Source of the DNA: Balneolales bacterium
GTDB taxonomy: Bacteria > Bacteroidota > Rhodothermia > Balneolales > Natronogracilivirgulaceae
Length of the DNA stretch: 5,002 bases
Assembly (NCBI GenBank): GCA_007127665.1
Contig: SKYY01000005.1
Location: 1-5,002, forward strand
Reading direction: 5' to 3'
The position numbers and the translations under genes were made by a program. Shown piece after piece: positions 1-5,002 of the stretch. Positions within the stretch are counted from its first letter, which is position 1. Every line of letters begins with the position of its first letter. Under the pieces are notes generated by a model. The model was given only the letters and a program-made list of their open reading frames with translations, did not search any database and was not told where the DNA came from.

Positions 1-158
1 ATTCGACTGGTCAGAATGAATTCACAAGACAGGGTGTGATCATGCGCCTGTGTCCAGGCGCCAGCCCGGTCAAGTTCATTTCATGATAATTCGTCAAAGA
101 TACAAACCATTTAAAACAGATTTTCAAAGCAATCCTCTTAGAGGTATCTTTTCTGCCT
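1..158. other. Upstream spacer with a GC-rich stem-loop; no confident gene
   Basis: No convincing gene lies here. Short open stretches entering from the left edge end at about 19, 39 and 86 on the + strand; one could be the tail of an upstream gene, but nothing recognisable remains. Positions 44-61 form a perfect 7-bp stem (GCGCCTG / CAGGCGC) with a 4-nt loop. It has no T-run on either side, so it is not a standard intrinsic terminator, although it could end transcription of an upstream gene. From about 85 onward the sequence becomes AT-rich, as expected for a promoter or leader of the transporter gene at 159, but I could not pick a convincing -35/-10 pair. A short palindrome CCTCTTAGAGG (134-144) sits 14 nt before the start codon, and its right arm is the only SD-like purine stretch. 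Confidence 0.5.
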
Positions 159-974
159 ATGGTCGTGGTATTTCTCATATTGCTGATCGTTGGCCTGCTT
201 GGGGGGTTGATCGCAGGCCTGTTCGGTTTGGGTGGCGGCATCCTGTTTGTGCCGGTGCTGCTGTTCCTGTTTCAGTCGGCAGGCGTACCCGATCCGGTGC
301 TCTGGACCGTGGGTACCAGCCTGCTCTGCAATTTCACGGCCTCGCTGAGCAGCAGCTTCAAGCATTTCCAGATGGGAAACAGTCATATCAGGGAGGGTGT
401 GCTGACCGGGCTGTTCGGGGTAGCCGGCACGTTCGTCGGCCGGATGATCGCGACATCACCATACTACAGTGAACGGGAATTCGTCATTTTCTTCTCGCTC
501 ATTCTCCTCTATTCGGTATACCACTTCCTGCGCAAAAAGAAAACGCGGCAGCAGGACTCACCCGCTGACGAGACGGTGGTGCCATGGTACCAGTTTGTGC
601 TCATTGGCCTTGCATCGGGCATGATGGCACCGCTGGCCGGGGTTGGTGGCGGACTCATCATGGTACCGGCCATGACCATTTTGCTCTCGTTCGGGTTCCG
701 CAAGGTTGTAAGCATATCCTCCCTGGCCATTGTGATGATCACTCTTTCCGGGTGGATGCAGCTGGCCTTCCTGACGCCGCTCACAGCCGGGTATTCCGGA
801 TTGCATCTCGGCTATGTCGATTTCGGAGTGGCGATACCTCTCATCCTCGGCAGCTTCTACTCGGCAAGGCGAGGGGTGTGGCTTCTGAGCGTGGTGCGGC
901 TGCGAACCCTGGAAATAACTTTCTCCGTTCTGCTCTTGTTCGTAATGGCGCGCATGCTTTACGGTTTGCTGTGA
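159..974 (+). CDS. Sulfite exporter TauE/SafE family membrane transporter
   Basis: This 271-residue polytopic inner-membrane protein belongs to the TauE/SafE (DUF81) family, whose members move sulfite, sulfoacetate or other small anions across the membrane. The substrate here cannot be read from sequence. The family's two-fold internal repeat is clear. The first half opens with a glycine-rich GLFGLGGG motif (residues 20-27) followed by FVPVLL. The second half repeats it as LAGVGGGLIMVPA (159-171), followed by SISSLAIV (185-192). A charged loop, RKKKTRQQDSPADE (125-138), separates the halves. Hydrophobic segments cover roughly residues 2-38, 47-62, 80-98, 108-124, 145-176, 183-208, 220-234 and 251-271. 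Length is normal for the family (about 250-280). The start at 159 leads straight into the first membrane segment; its nearest SD-like AGAGG is 14 nt upstream, so initiation is not strongly SD-dependent. No sulfur-metabolism gene is adjacent, so the specific role stays open. Confidence 0.9.
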   Translation: MVVVFLILLIVGLLGGLIAGLFGLGGGILFVPVLLFLFQSAGVPDPVLWTVGTSLLCNFTASLSSSFKHFQMGNSHIREGVLTGLFGVAGTFVGRMIATSPYYSEREFVIFFSLILLYSVYHFLRKKKTRQQDSPADETVVPWYQFVLIGLASGMMAPLAGVGGGLIMVPAMTILLSFGFRKVVSISSLAIVMITLSGWMQLAFLTPLTAGYSGLHLGYVDFGVAIPLILGSFYSARRGVWLLSVVRLRTLEITFSVLLLFVMARMLYGLL

Positions 975-1060
975 ACGGGATCAAGAAAATTTCCTGTCCG
1001 TCTGGCCCACAAGGATATGCGTCGGATATCACTCCGGTTAACCCAGACTGCTGCTGTGAT

Positions 1061-1075
1061 TACTCTTAAAGAGTA
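1061..1075. repeat. 15-bp palindrome at the edge of the tandem repeat array
   Basis: TACTCTT-A-AAGAGTA is a perfect 7-bp inverted repeat around a single A. It directly abuts the first 28-bp repeat copy. The preceding GTGAT (1056-1060) matches the GTGAT of the repeat unit, and the palindrome occupies the place where later copies carry their own weaker dyad. It may therefore be a diverged zero copy. Function is unknown; a binding site or part of a convergent termination region are both possible. Confidence 0.5.
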
Positions 1076-1212
1076 CCCGCTCCGTGATCCTCATAGGATT
1101 CCTCCCGCTCCGTGATCCTCATAGCATTTCTCCCGCTCCGTGATCCTCAAAGCATTCCTCCCGCTCCGTGATCTTCATAGGATTCCTCCCGGTTCATGAT
1201 CCTCAAAGGACA
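1076..1212. repeat. 28-bp tandem repeat, about five copies
   Basis: Four full head-to-tail copies start at 1076, 1104, 1132 and 1160, each 28 bp and each beginning CCCGCTCCGTGATC. A fifth, shorter and more diverged copy runs 1188-1212. Copies 2, 3 and 4 differ from copy 1 at only two, two and one positions. There is no unique spacer between copies, so this is a minisatellite-type array and not CRISPR. Because 28 is not a multiple of three, the array does not extend one reading frame. It lies between two convergent genes, 101 nt after the transporter stop and 17 nt beyond the response-regulator stop. Each unit contains a small dyad (ATCCT-CAT-AGGAT in copy 1, imperfect in the others). Function is unknown. 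Confidence 0.9.
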
Positions 1213-1228
1213 CCCGGTATGGTTTGCA

Positions 1229-1969
1229 TCAGGAAGCATTCTGCATTTCGACCGATTCACGGATCTGATGCTTTAGCACCTCCATATCAACCGGCTTGAC
1301 GAAAAAGCCATGCGGGTTGGTCTCTTCAGCAATCTTGCGGGTTTTTGAGTCGGTATTACCAGTCAGATAGATAATTGATGGAGTAGAGAAATCCTGGATA
1401 CGCCTTACCGTTTCGATCCCGTCTATATCTCCCTTGAGTTCAATGTCCATCAGGACAAGGTCCGGCTTCTCTTTCCGGCTCAGGTCGATAGCCAATTCTC
1501 CGCTTTCTGCAGTACCGGCGATTTCATATCCCATGCGGCGGATCTGTTTTTCCAGAAGCATGCAAATGATGTAATCGTCCTCTACCAGCAGGATTCGCTT
1601 CATTTTGATGTACGGGTATACGTTTTCAATGGCCTTGCGCAAAGTCTCCAGATGAACCGGTCTGTAGAGGTAAGCCACATGTTTGATGAGCATGGCTTTT
1701 CGTTTGAAATCGATATCGCGCACAGGCGTGATGAACACTACCGGTGTCTTGAAATCGGTGGTAAGACATTCAGCAACCTCCAGGGGGTTCTGCTTTCCGT
1801 CCAGCTCCGCATCCATTATTACCAAATCCGGCTTTAACTCCGCAACCCGCTCGATGATAGCCTCTCCAGCCTCAATCTTGCCTATCGACCGATATCCAAG
1901 GCGCTCAATTTGCTTTTCCAGCACATATGAGGCAATGAAATCATTTTGAATAAAAAGAATATCGATCAT
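1229..1969 (-). CDS. Tandem-receiver response regulator without output domain
   Basis: This 246-residue soluble protein consists of two CheY-like receiver (REC) domains and no DNA-binding, enzymatic or other output domain. REC2 (about 123-242) is canonical: acidic pocket E130-D131-D132, phospho-acceptor D175 in LMDIEL, T203, and K225-P226. REC1 (about 1-120) keeps the acceptor-like D53 and T81, but its pocket reads Q8-N9-D10 and the invariant lysine is R103. REC1 may therefore be phosphorylated poorly or not at all. The shared stretch LEKQI-R-GY in both halves (17-26 and 139-148) points to internal duplication. REC2 carries a GDIDGIE motif typical of intracellular signalling receivers; REC1 has lost it. 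The ATG at 1969 starts directly at the first beta strand. No SD is seen, and the leader is AT-rich. No histidine kinase is in view, so it is probably an orphan relay, phosphate sink or protein-interaction regulator. Confidence 0.9.
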   Translation of the reverse strand: MIDILFIQNDFIASYVLEKQIERLGYRSIGKIEAGEAIIERVAELKPDLVIMDAELDGKQNPLEVAECLTTDFKTPVVFITPVRDIDFKRKAMLIKHVAYLYRPVHLETLRKAIENVYPYIKMKRILLVEDDYIICMLLEKQIRRMGYEIAGTAESGELAIDLSRKEKPDLVLMDIELKGDIDGIETVRRIQDFSTPSIIYLTGNTDSKTRKIAEETNPHGFFVKPVDMEVLKHQIRESVEMQNAS

Positions 1970-2129
1970 TGTTTTTGTCTTGAAGAAATTGAAAAGTACT
2001 TATACAAAATACTTTACATAAATCAGAAACTTTATTCATCAGAATATCGTCATCCAAAATGTACTCATTTTCAACAAAGGATAAAAACAGAGTGGATTTT
2101 ATTATTAATTTCTAATATTTACGATTACT
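1970..2129. promoter_or_regulatory. AT-rich divergent spacer between regulator and DCC gene
   Basis: This 160-nt spacer is strikingly richer in A+T than the flanking genes and lies between two divergent starts, so it should contain both promoters and leaders. I could not assign a clean -35/-10 pair or a perfect Bacteroidota TTTG/TAnnTTTG pair. On the minus strand TACATTTT (near 2056-2063) is one base off the Bacteroidota -7 box. An inverted repeat AAAGTA...TACTTT spans 1993-2015 with an 11-nt spacer and lies 24-46 nt upstream of the regulator start, a possible operator. Neither gene has an SD; both leaders are A/T-rich immediately before the ATG. Confidence 0.5.
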
Positions 2130-2579
2130 ATGACGCAATTTCGTGAAAAACCGATACTATTGTTCGATGGTGTATGCAACTTATGCAACCGATGGGTCAA
2201 TTACGTGATTGACAGGGACCCGGCGGCGCATATAACGTTTGGTCCGCTTCAGTCAGATTCCGCGCGAGCGCTTCTTGAAGAGCATAAGCTCAGCTCGGAG
2301 AAAATGGACTCCGTAGTGCTGATAGACCAGGGCAAAGTGTATCAGAAATCGGACGCCATCCTCCGTCTGGCCGGGTATCTCAAGGGACCCGTGCGGCTGA
2401 TGCGGGCCGGATGGCTAGTACCGCGTACCTTGAGGGATCTGCTGTATGACCTGATTGCGCGGAAAAGGTACCGCTGGTTTGGCAGGCGTGATGCTTGCCG
2501 GCTCCCGGAGCCCGGAATCAAAGACCGGTTCCTTGAGATGAACACCCCCTCAGAGTCCGGCAGCCGGGAAAACACGTGA
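2130..2579 (+). CDS. DCC family thiol-disulfide oxidoreductase-like protein (DUF393)
   Basis: This 149-residue protein has the defining DCC motif near its N-terminus, D13-G-V-C16-N-L-C19, a thioredoxin-like CxxC site. Other family marks follow in order: FGPLQS (37-42), the VVLID strand (62-66), KSDAILRL (73-80) and the C-terminal block RYRWFGRRDACRLP (113-126). The family is predicted to act in thiol-disulfide exchange, but its physiological substrates are poorly known. Length is typical (about 130-150). There is no signal peptide, so it is probably cytoplasmic. The last dozen or so residues are polar and likely disordered. The ATG at 2130 lies 17 residues from the CxxC centre, as expected, and has no SD. 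It is convergent with the NlpC/P60 gene with 24 nt between stops, so the two probably share a termination region. No obvious operon partner is seen. Confidence 0.9.
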   Translation: MTQFREKPILLFDGVCNLCNRWVNYVIDRDPAAHITFGPLQSDSARALLEEHKLSSEKMDSVVLIDQGKVYQKSDAILRLAGYLKGPVRLMRAGWLVPRTLRDLLYDLIARKRYRWFGRRDACRLPEPGIKDRFLEMNTPSESGSRENT

Positions 2580-2603
2580 TGCCCGCGCGCACGGCCCGGT
2601 TTA

Positions 2604-3065
2604 CTATCCCGCTACACGCCGTACCTGGATCATGCGCTGCTGCCAGTAGGGCTCACTCAGCCGGTCGATTGTGACTCCGCGGGAAGTAGAGGCGTGCATG
2701 AAAAAATCGCCCCGCATCAATATCCCAACGTGGTAGGTTGTGCGTCCGGTTTGAAAAAAGACGAGGTCGCCGAGCCGTGCTGATCTCGGGGAAACCTGCC
2801 GGCCGATCTGCATCTGTTCTCTCGTAGTGCGGGGGATTGCAATTCCGTAGGCATCTCTCAAAACGATCTGGACAAAAAAGGAACAGTCAACTCCGCGCCG
2901 CGACCCGCCCCCGAGGACATAGGGCGTTCCTTCCCACTTCCGGAATTCCTGTATGAGCAGGGCTTCGGGATCCGCCGCTTTACGGGCAGGAGTGCAGGAC
3001 GTTGACAGAAAACCTCCAAAAAGCACCAAAAGCAGCAGCCAAAGAAGAGTGGTCCGCGTGAGCAC
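2604..3065 (-). CDS. NlpC/P60 family peptidoglycan hydrolase, probable lipoprotein
   Basis: This 153-residue protein is a small, single-domain NlpC/P60 cysteine peptidase, a family that cleaves cell-wall peptide bonds, often D-Glu-meso-DAP. The N-terminus is a secretion signal: R4, a run of Leu/Val (7-20), then S-T-S-C24. C24 is the likely lipidated residue, although Ser at -3 is not the classical Leu. The catalytic domain starts near residue 36 with WEGTPYVLGGGS (44-55). It has the nucleophile C61 in GVDCSFF, H112 in YHVGIL and a third polar residue H124 in MHAS, with GDLVFF (99-104) in between, so all active-site elements are present. There are no SH3 or LysM domains, giving the compact Spr/NlpC-like form, probably anchored on the periplasmic side of a membrane. 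The start is GTG at 3065; an in-frame TAA two codons upstream rules out an earlier start. It follows metF by 38 nt on the same strand and may be co-transcribed with it. Confidence 0.92.
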   Translation of the reverse strand: MLTRTTLLWLLLLVLFGGFLSTSCTPARKAADPEALLIQEFRKWEGTPYVLGGGSRRGVDCSFFVQIVLRDAYGIAIPRTTREQMQIGRQVSPRSARLGDLVFFQTGRTTYHVGILMRGDFFMHASTSRGVTIDRLSEPYWQQRMIQVRRVAG

Positions 3066-3103
3066 AGTTTATCGATTGAGAGTTTGGACGCCAAACCGGC
3101 AGG

Positions 3104-4069
3104 TTACACCGAAGCAGCCGGGACGACATCGAGCTGGTCGATGACACGGATCGCAGGATCCGGATTTCCCATCACATAAAAATGCAGACCCGGGACACCG
3201 TAGTCAAGCAACTCCCGGCACTGTTTGACAGCCCATTCCACGCCGATGTCCAATGCGTGTTGCGGACTGGCGCTGACCTCTGCGGTAAGGGATTCGGGGA
3301 TGCTCAGGTGAAAGGCCTGTGGCAATGTCGTCAGGTGCCGTGGCGTGGTAAGGATCTTGAGACCGGGCACGATAGGCACCTGTATGCCCGCCTCACGGCA
3401 CATCTCCATAAACCGGAAAAAGTATTCATTGTCAAAAAACATCTGCGTGACAACGTAATCGGCACCGGCATCCACTTTTTCCTTGAGACGTGCAATGTCA
3501 AAGGACAGGTTCGGCGCCTGAATGTGTTTTTCAGGATAACCGCCCACACCGATACAGAAATCCGTCCGCTCGGCATCTATCAGCTCTTCAAGGTAAACTC
3601 CGCTGTTCATGCGCTTGATCTGGCGGACCAGGTCCACCGCGTATTCGTTGATCCCGCGATCTTTCCGGACCGGCTTCTGATACCCCTGGTCGTCGCCGCG
3701 GATGGCCAGCACATTATCAATCCCAAGGTAATTCAACTCTATCAGGGCATCCTCGGTCTCCTCCTTAGTGAACCCCTTGCAGATCAGGTGCGGAACCGGG
3801 TCTACATTGTAGCGATGCTTGATGGCGGCACACAACCCTATGGTGCCCGGACGCTTGCGCCGGATATGCCGTCTCACCGCACCGTCCGGCAGCTCTTCGT
3901 AATAGGCTTCGGCGGCGTGGGAAGTCACATCAATGAAGGGAGGATGGTATTTGCGCAAGCCATCCAGCGTTTCAAAAACTTTAGAAACCGACCCGCCCCG
4001 TTTCGGGGGGATGATTTCGAAGGATATCAGTGGATCCTTGGCCTTCTCGTAATGTTCTTTTACTTTCAT
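3104..4069 (-). CDS. metF: Methylenetetrahydrofolate reductase (MetF)
   Basis: This cytoplasmic FAD enzyme reduces 5,10-methylene-THF to 5-methyl-THF with NAD(P)H, supplying the methyl group for methionine synthesis. From the ATG at 4069 it has 321 residues, a normal length for a bacterial single-domain MetF beta/alpha barrel. Counting from that Met, the key motifs are ISFEIIPPK with catalytic Glu18, DVTSHAAE (47-54), VPHLICKG (92-99, FAD contact His94), AIRGDD (122-127, flavin-side Asp126), GGYPEKH (176-182) and TQMFFD with folate-contacting Gln209. The sequence style is that of Bacteroidota-type enzymes. A GTG at 4084 would add five residues (MQQIQ). I prefer 4069 because the protein then opens MKVKEHYEKA, as family members usually do. 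An AGAGG lies 14 nt before the ATG, too far to decide. It is divergent from pdxJ and upstream of the NlpC/P60 gene. A 326-residue antisense reading frame is a shadow. Confidence 0.95.
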   Translation of the reverse strand: MKVKEHYEKAKDPLISFEIIPPKRGGSVSKVFETLDGLRKYHPPFIDVTSHAAEAYYEELPDGAVRRHIRRKRPGTIGLCAAIKHRYNVDPVPHLICKGFTKEETEDALIELNYLGIDNVLAIRGDDQGYQKPVRKDRGINEYAVDLVRQIKRMNSGVYLEELIDAERTDFCIGVGGYPEKHIQAPNLSFDIARLKEKVDAGADYVVTQMFFDNEYFFRFMEMCREAGIQVPIVPGLKILTTPRHLTTLPQAFHLSIPESLTAEVSASPQHALDIGVEWAVKQCRELLDYGVPGLHFYVMGNPDPAIRVIDQLDVVPAASV

Positions 4070-4124
4070 CTGTATCTGCTGCACCTCTTTTCTGTCTGCG
4101 GCACCTATGTCTGCTACACTATTG

Positions 4125-4153
4125 TGGACAAGTTTGTAAATTACAGATATTAT
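4125..4153 (+). promoter_or_regulatory. Predicted sigma70-like promoter for pdxJ
   Basis: TGGACA (4125-4130) and TATTAT (4148-4153) each match the sigma70 -35 and -10 consensus at five of six positions and are separated by exactly 17 bp. This predicts a start near 4160 and a leader of about 40 nt before the pdxJ ATG at 4200. If the host uses the Bacteroidota sigma factor, the TTTG at 4133-4136 is a possible -33 element, but no matching TAnnTTTG is present. Confidence 0.5.
4135..4145. promoter_or_regulatory. Short palindrome, possible operator between metF and pdxJ
   Basis: TGTAA-A-TTACA is a perfect 5-bp inverted repeat around a single A. It lies inside the spacer of the predicted pdxJ promoter and just downstream of the predicted metF -10. 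A protein bound here could affect both genes, but an 11-bp AT-rich palindrome can arise by chance. Confidence 0.25.
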
Positions 4154-4154
4154 A
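4149..4154 (-). promoter_or_regulatory. Predicted -10 element for metF
   Basis: Read on the minus strand this is a perfect TATAAT, one base offset from the + strand TATTAT of the pdxJ promoter. A start near 4142 would give a metF leader of about 70 nt. No good -35 lies 16-18 bp upstream (the hexamer at 17 bp is GCTGGG), so the call rests on the -10 and the position alone. Confidence 0.3.
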
Positions 4155-4199
4155 CGAAATAGTCACATTTACCCAGCTTTCACCTTCATTGCACCGAGA

Positions 4200-4922
4200 A
4201 TGAGAACTCTGTTAGTTAATATTGATCATGTTGCAACCCTCAGGAACGCACGGGGAGAGAAAGTCCCCGATCCGGTCGAGGCCGCCATTGTGGCCGAAAA
4301 AGCCGGTGCCTCCGGCATCGTGTTCCACCTGCGCGAGGACCGTCGCCACATCCGCGATGACGACGTCCACCGCTTGAAAAAAGTCGTCAAGGGCCTCTTC
4401 GATTTTGAGATGGCCGCCACCGAAGAGATGATGAAAATCTGTATCGACACCGGGGCGGACCTGGTTACGCTGGTGCCCGAAAGCCGCGAGGAGCTGACGA
4501 CCGAAGGCGGACTCGATATGAAAAAGGTGCGGGACGATTTCCGCAAACGGGTGTTCCCGCCATTCAAAAAAGCCGGCATCGCCATCAGCCTCTTCGTGGA
4601 TCCCAATGAAGAGGATATCGCCACTGCCGCCGAGCTGGAGGCCGAGGCCGTGGAACTGCATACCGGTACCTATGCCACTGCGGAAACCGAAGAACGGCGC
4701 CGGGTCGAGCTGGACCGCCTCCGCCAGGCCGCGATCCGGGCCCATGAGCTGGGCATGAAAGTGAACGCCGGGCACGGACTCAATTTTGACAATATCCAGC
4801 CGTTCCTGGATCACGTGCCTCACCTGGCCGATATCAGCATCGGGCACGCCCTGATTGCCGACGCCGTGTTCAACGGCCTTGAAAACACGGTCCGGAGAAT
4901 GGCGGATATCATCTCAGGCTGA
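4200..4922 (+). CDS. pdxJ: Pyridoxine 5'-phosphate synthase (PdxJ)
   Basis: PdxJ condenses 1-deoxy-D-xylulose 5-phosphate with 3-amino-2-oxopropyl phosphate to form pyridoxine 5'-phosphate, the ring-closing step of the DXP-dependent vitamin B6 pathway. It is cytoplasmic and in the family forms an octamer of beta/alpha barrels. The 240 residues match the usual length (about 240). Motifs in order are VNIDHVATLRNARG (6-19), HLREDRRHI (43-51, His43 general acid/base), FEMA with Glu70, LVPE (91-94), TTEGGLD (100-106), ELHTG (152-156), VNAGHGL (188-194, His192) and SIGHALI (213-219, phosphate binding). All expected active-site residues are present. The ATG at 4200 gives the standard N-terminus, with only a weak GAGA just before it. 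The presence of pdxJ implies the DXP-dependent B6 route and a pdxA elsewhere. A 211-residue antisense frame inside it is a shadow. Confidence 0.97.
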   Translation: MRTLLVNIDHVATLRNARGEKVPDPVEAAIVAEKAGASGIVFHLREDRRHIRDDDVHRLKKVVKGLFDFEMAATEEMMKICIDTGADLVTLVPESREELTTEGGLDMKKVRDDFRKRVFPPFKKAGIAISLFVDPNEEDIATAAELEAEAVELHTGTYATAETEERRRVELDRLRQAAIRAHELGMKVNAGHGLNFDNIQPFLDHVPHLADISIGHALIADAVFNGLENTVRRMADIISG

Positions 4923-5001
4923 GGCAACTGTTTTTTTGGATGCGTGATCGCATCCACCCCGTTACAAGCAAATACAACCCTCCAGCTAATGCCCCATCCA
5001 T
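4909..5001 (-). other. Possible 3' end of a minus-strand gene leaving the window
   Basis: One minus-strand frame is open from the right edge to a TGA at 4911-4909, overlapping the last 14 nt of pdxJ. It would encode a hydrophobic stretch (LAGGLYLLVTGW) followed by basic residues (MRSRIQK), the look of a last membrane segment with a cytoplasmic tail. Only 30 residues are visible, no family is recognisable, and another frame is also open here, so this is weakly supported. Confidence 0.15.
4931..4955. other. T7 tract followed by a stem-loop, downstream of pdxJ
   Basis: Seven Ts (4931-4937) are followed at once by a perfect 7-bp stem GGATGCG / CGCATCC with loop TGAT (4938-4955), starting 16 nt after the pdxJ stop. 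For a + strand terminator the T-run is on the wrong side; read on the minus strand the stem is followed by A7. It is therefore not a textbook intrinsic terminator in either direction, although the stem could still mark the 3' end of the pdxJ message. Confidence 0.45.
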
Positions 5002-5002
5002 C

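Noticed and set aside
584..1069. 161-residue + strand frame overlapping the transporter
   Set aside because: It is out of frame with a clear TauE/SafE gene, and its composition is that of a shifted frame.
1076..1212. CRISPR array
   Set aside because: The 28-bp units abut without unique spacers, and no cas gene is present.
1946..2146. 66-residue + strand frame across the AT-rich spacer
   Set aside because: It overlaps the starts of both flanking genes, and its Lys/Tyr/Ile-rich composition only reflects AT-rich DNA. No SD or family match is apparent.
2497..2512. Inverted repeat GGCTCC-C-GGAGCC near the end of the DCC gene
   Set aside because: It lies within conserved coding sequence upstream of the stop and has no T-run, so it is not called a terminator.
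4070..4084. GTG at 4084 as the metF start
   Set aside because: The ATG at 4069 matches the usual family N-terminus. The extra MQQIQ has no support, and the GTG forms part of the only SD-like AGAGGTG.
3182..4162. 326-residue + strand reading frame antisense to metF
   Set aside because: metF on the other strand has all family motifs and full length. The antisense frame has no recognisable domain and is a by-product of codon bias.
4212..4847. 211-residue minus-strand frame inside pdxJ
   Set aside because: It is entirely antisense to a complete, motif-perfect PdxJ and has no recognisable family of its own.

Overview
The window is an ordinary-looking stretch of bacterial chromosome carrying six complete protein genes, no RNA genes, and no mobile element or CRISPR array. 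The lineage is probably the Bacteroidota/Balneolota/Rhodothermota group. The MetF reads like the Bacteroidota form (DVTSHAAE, EETEDALIELNYLGIDNVLAIRGDD-like stretches), and most starts lack a good Shine-Dalgarno and follow AT-rich leaders. This placement is inferred from sequence feel, not from a search.

Layout, left to right. Positions 1-158 hold no confident gene, only a GC-rich stem-loop. A TauE/SafE-family membrane transporter follows on the + strand (159-974). It converges with a minus-strand gene for a response regulator made of two receiver domains and nothing else (1229-1969). Between them, at 1076-1212, lies a 28-bp tandem repeat in about five copies. An AT-rich divergent spacer (1970-2129) separates the regulator from a + strand DCC-family thiol-disulfide oxidoreductase-like gene (2130-2579). 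That gene converges, 24 nt apart, with a minus-strand NlpC/P60 lipoprotein hydrolase gene (2604-3065). Upstream of the hydrolase on the same strand, 38 nt away, is metF (3104-4069), a likely two-gene transcription unit. metF is divergent from pdxJ (4200-4922, + strand) across a spacer of about 130 nt with overlapping sigma70-like -10 elements. A stem-loop preceded by a T7 tract follows pdxJ.

The genes do not form one pathway. metF (one-carbon/methionine metabolism) and pdxJ (vitamin B6 synthesis) are both cofactor-related housekeeping genes and may be co-ordinated through their shared promoter region. The transporter, regulator, DCC protein and peptidoglycan hydrolase look like unrelated single genes.

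I see no convincing new multi-gene system. The items most worth a second look are the 28-bp tandem repeat (its minus strand carries start codons, most preceded by purine-rich SD-like sequence, and stop/start overlaps), the double-receiver protein whose first receiver has lost key residues, and the overlapping divergent promoters between metF and pdxJ.
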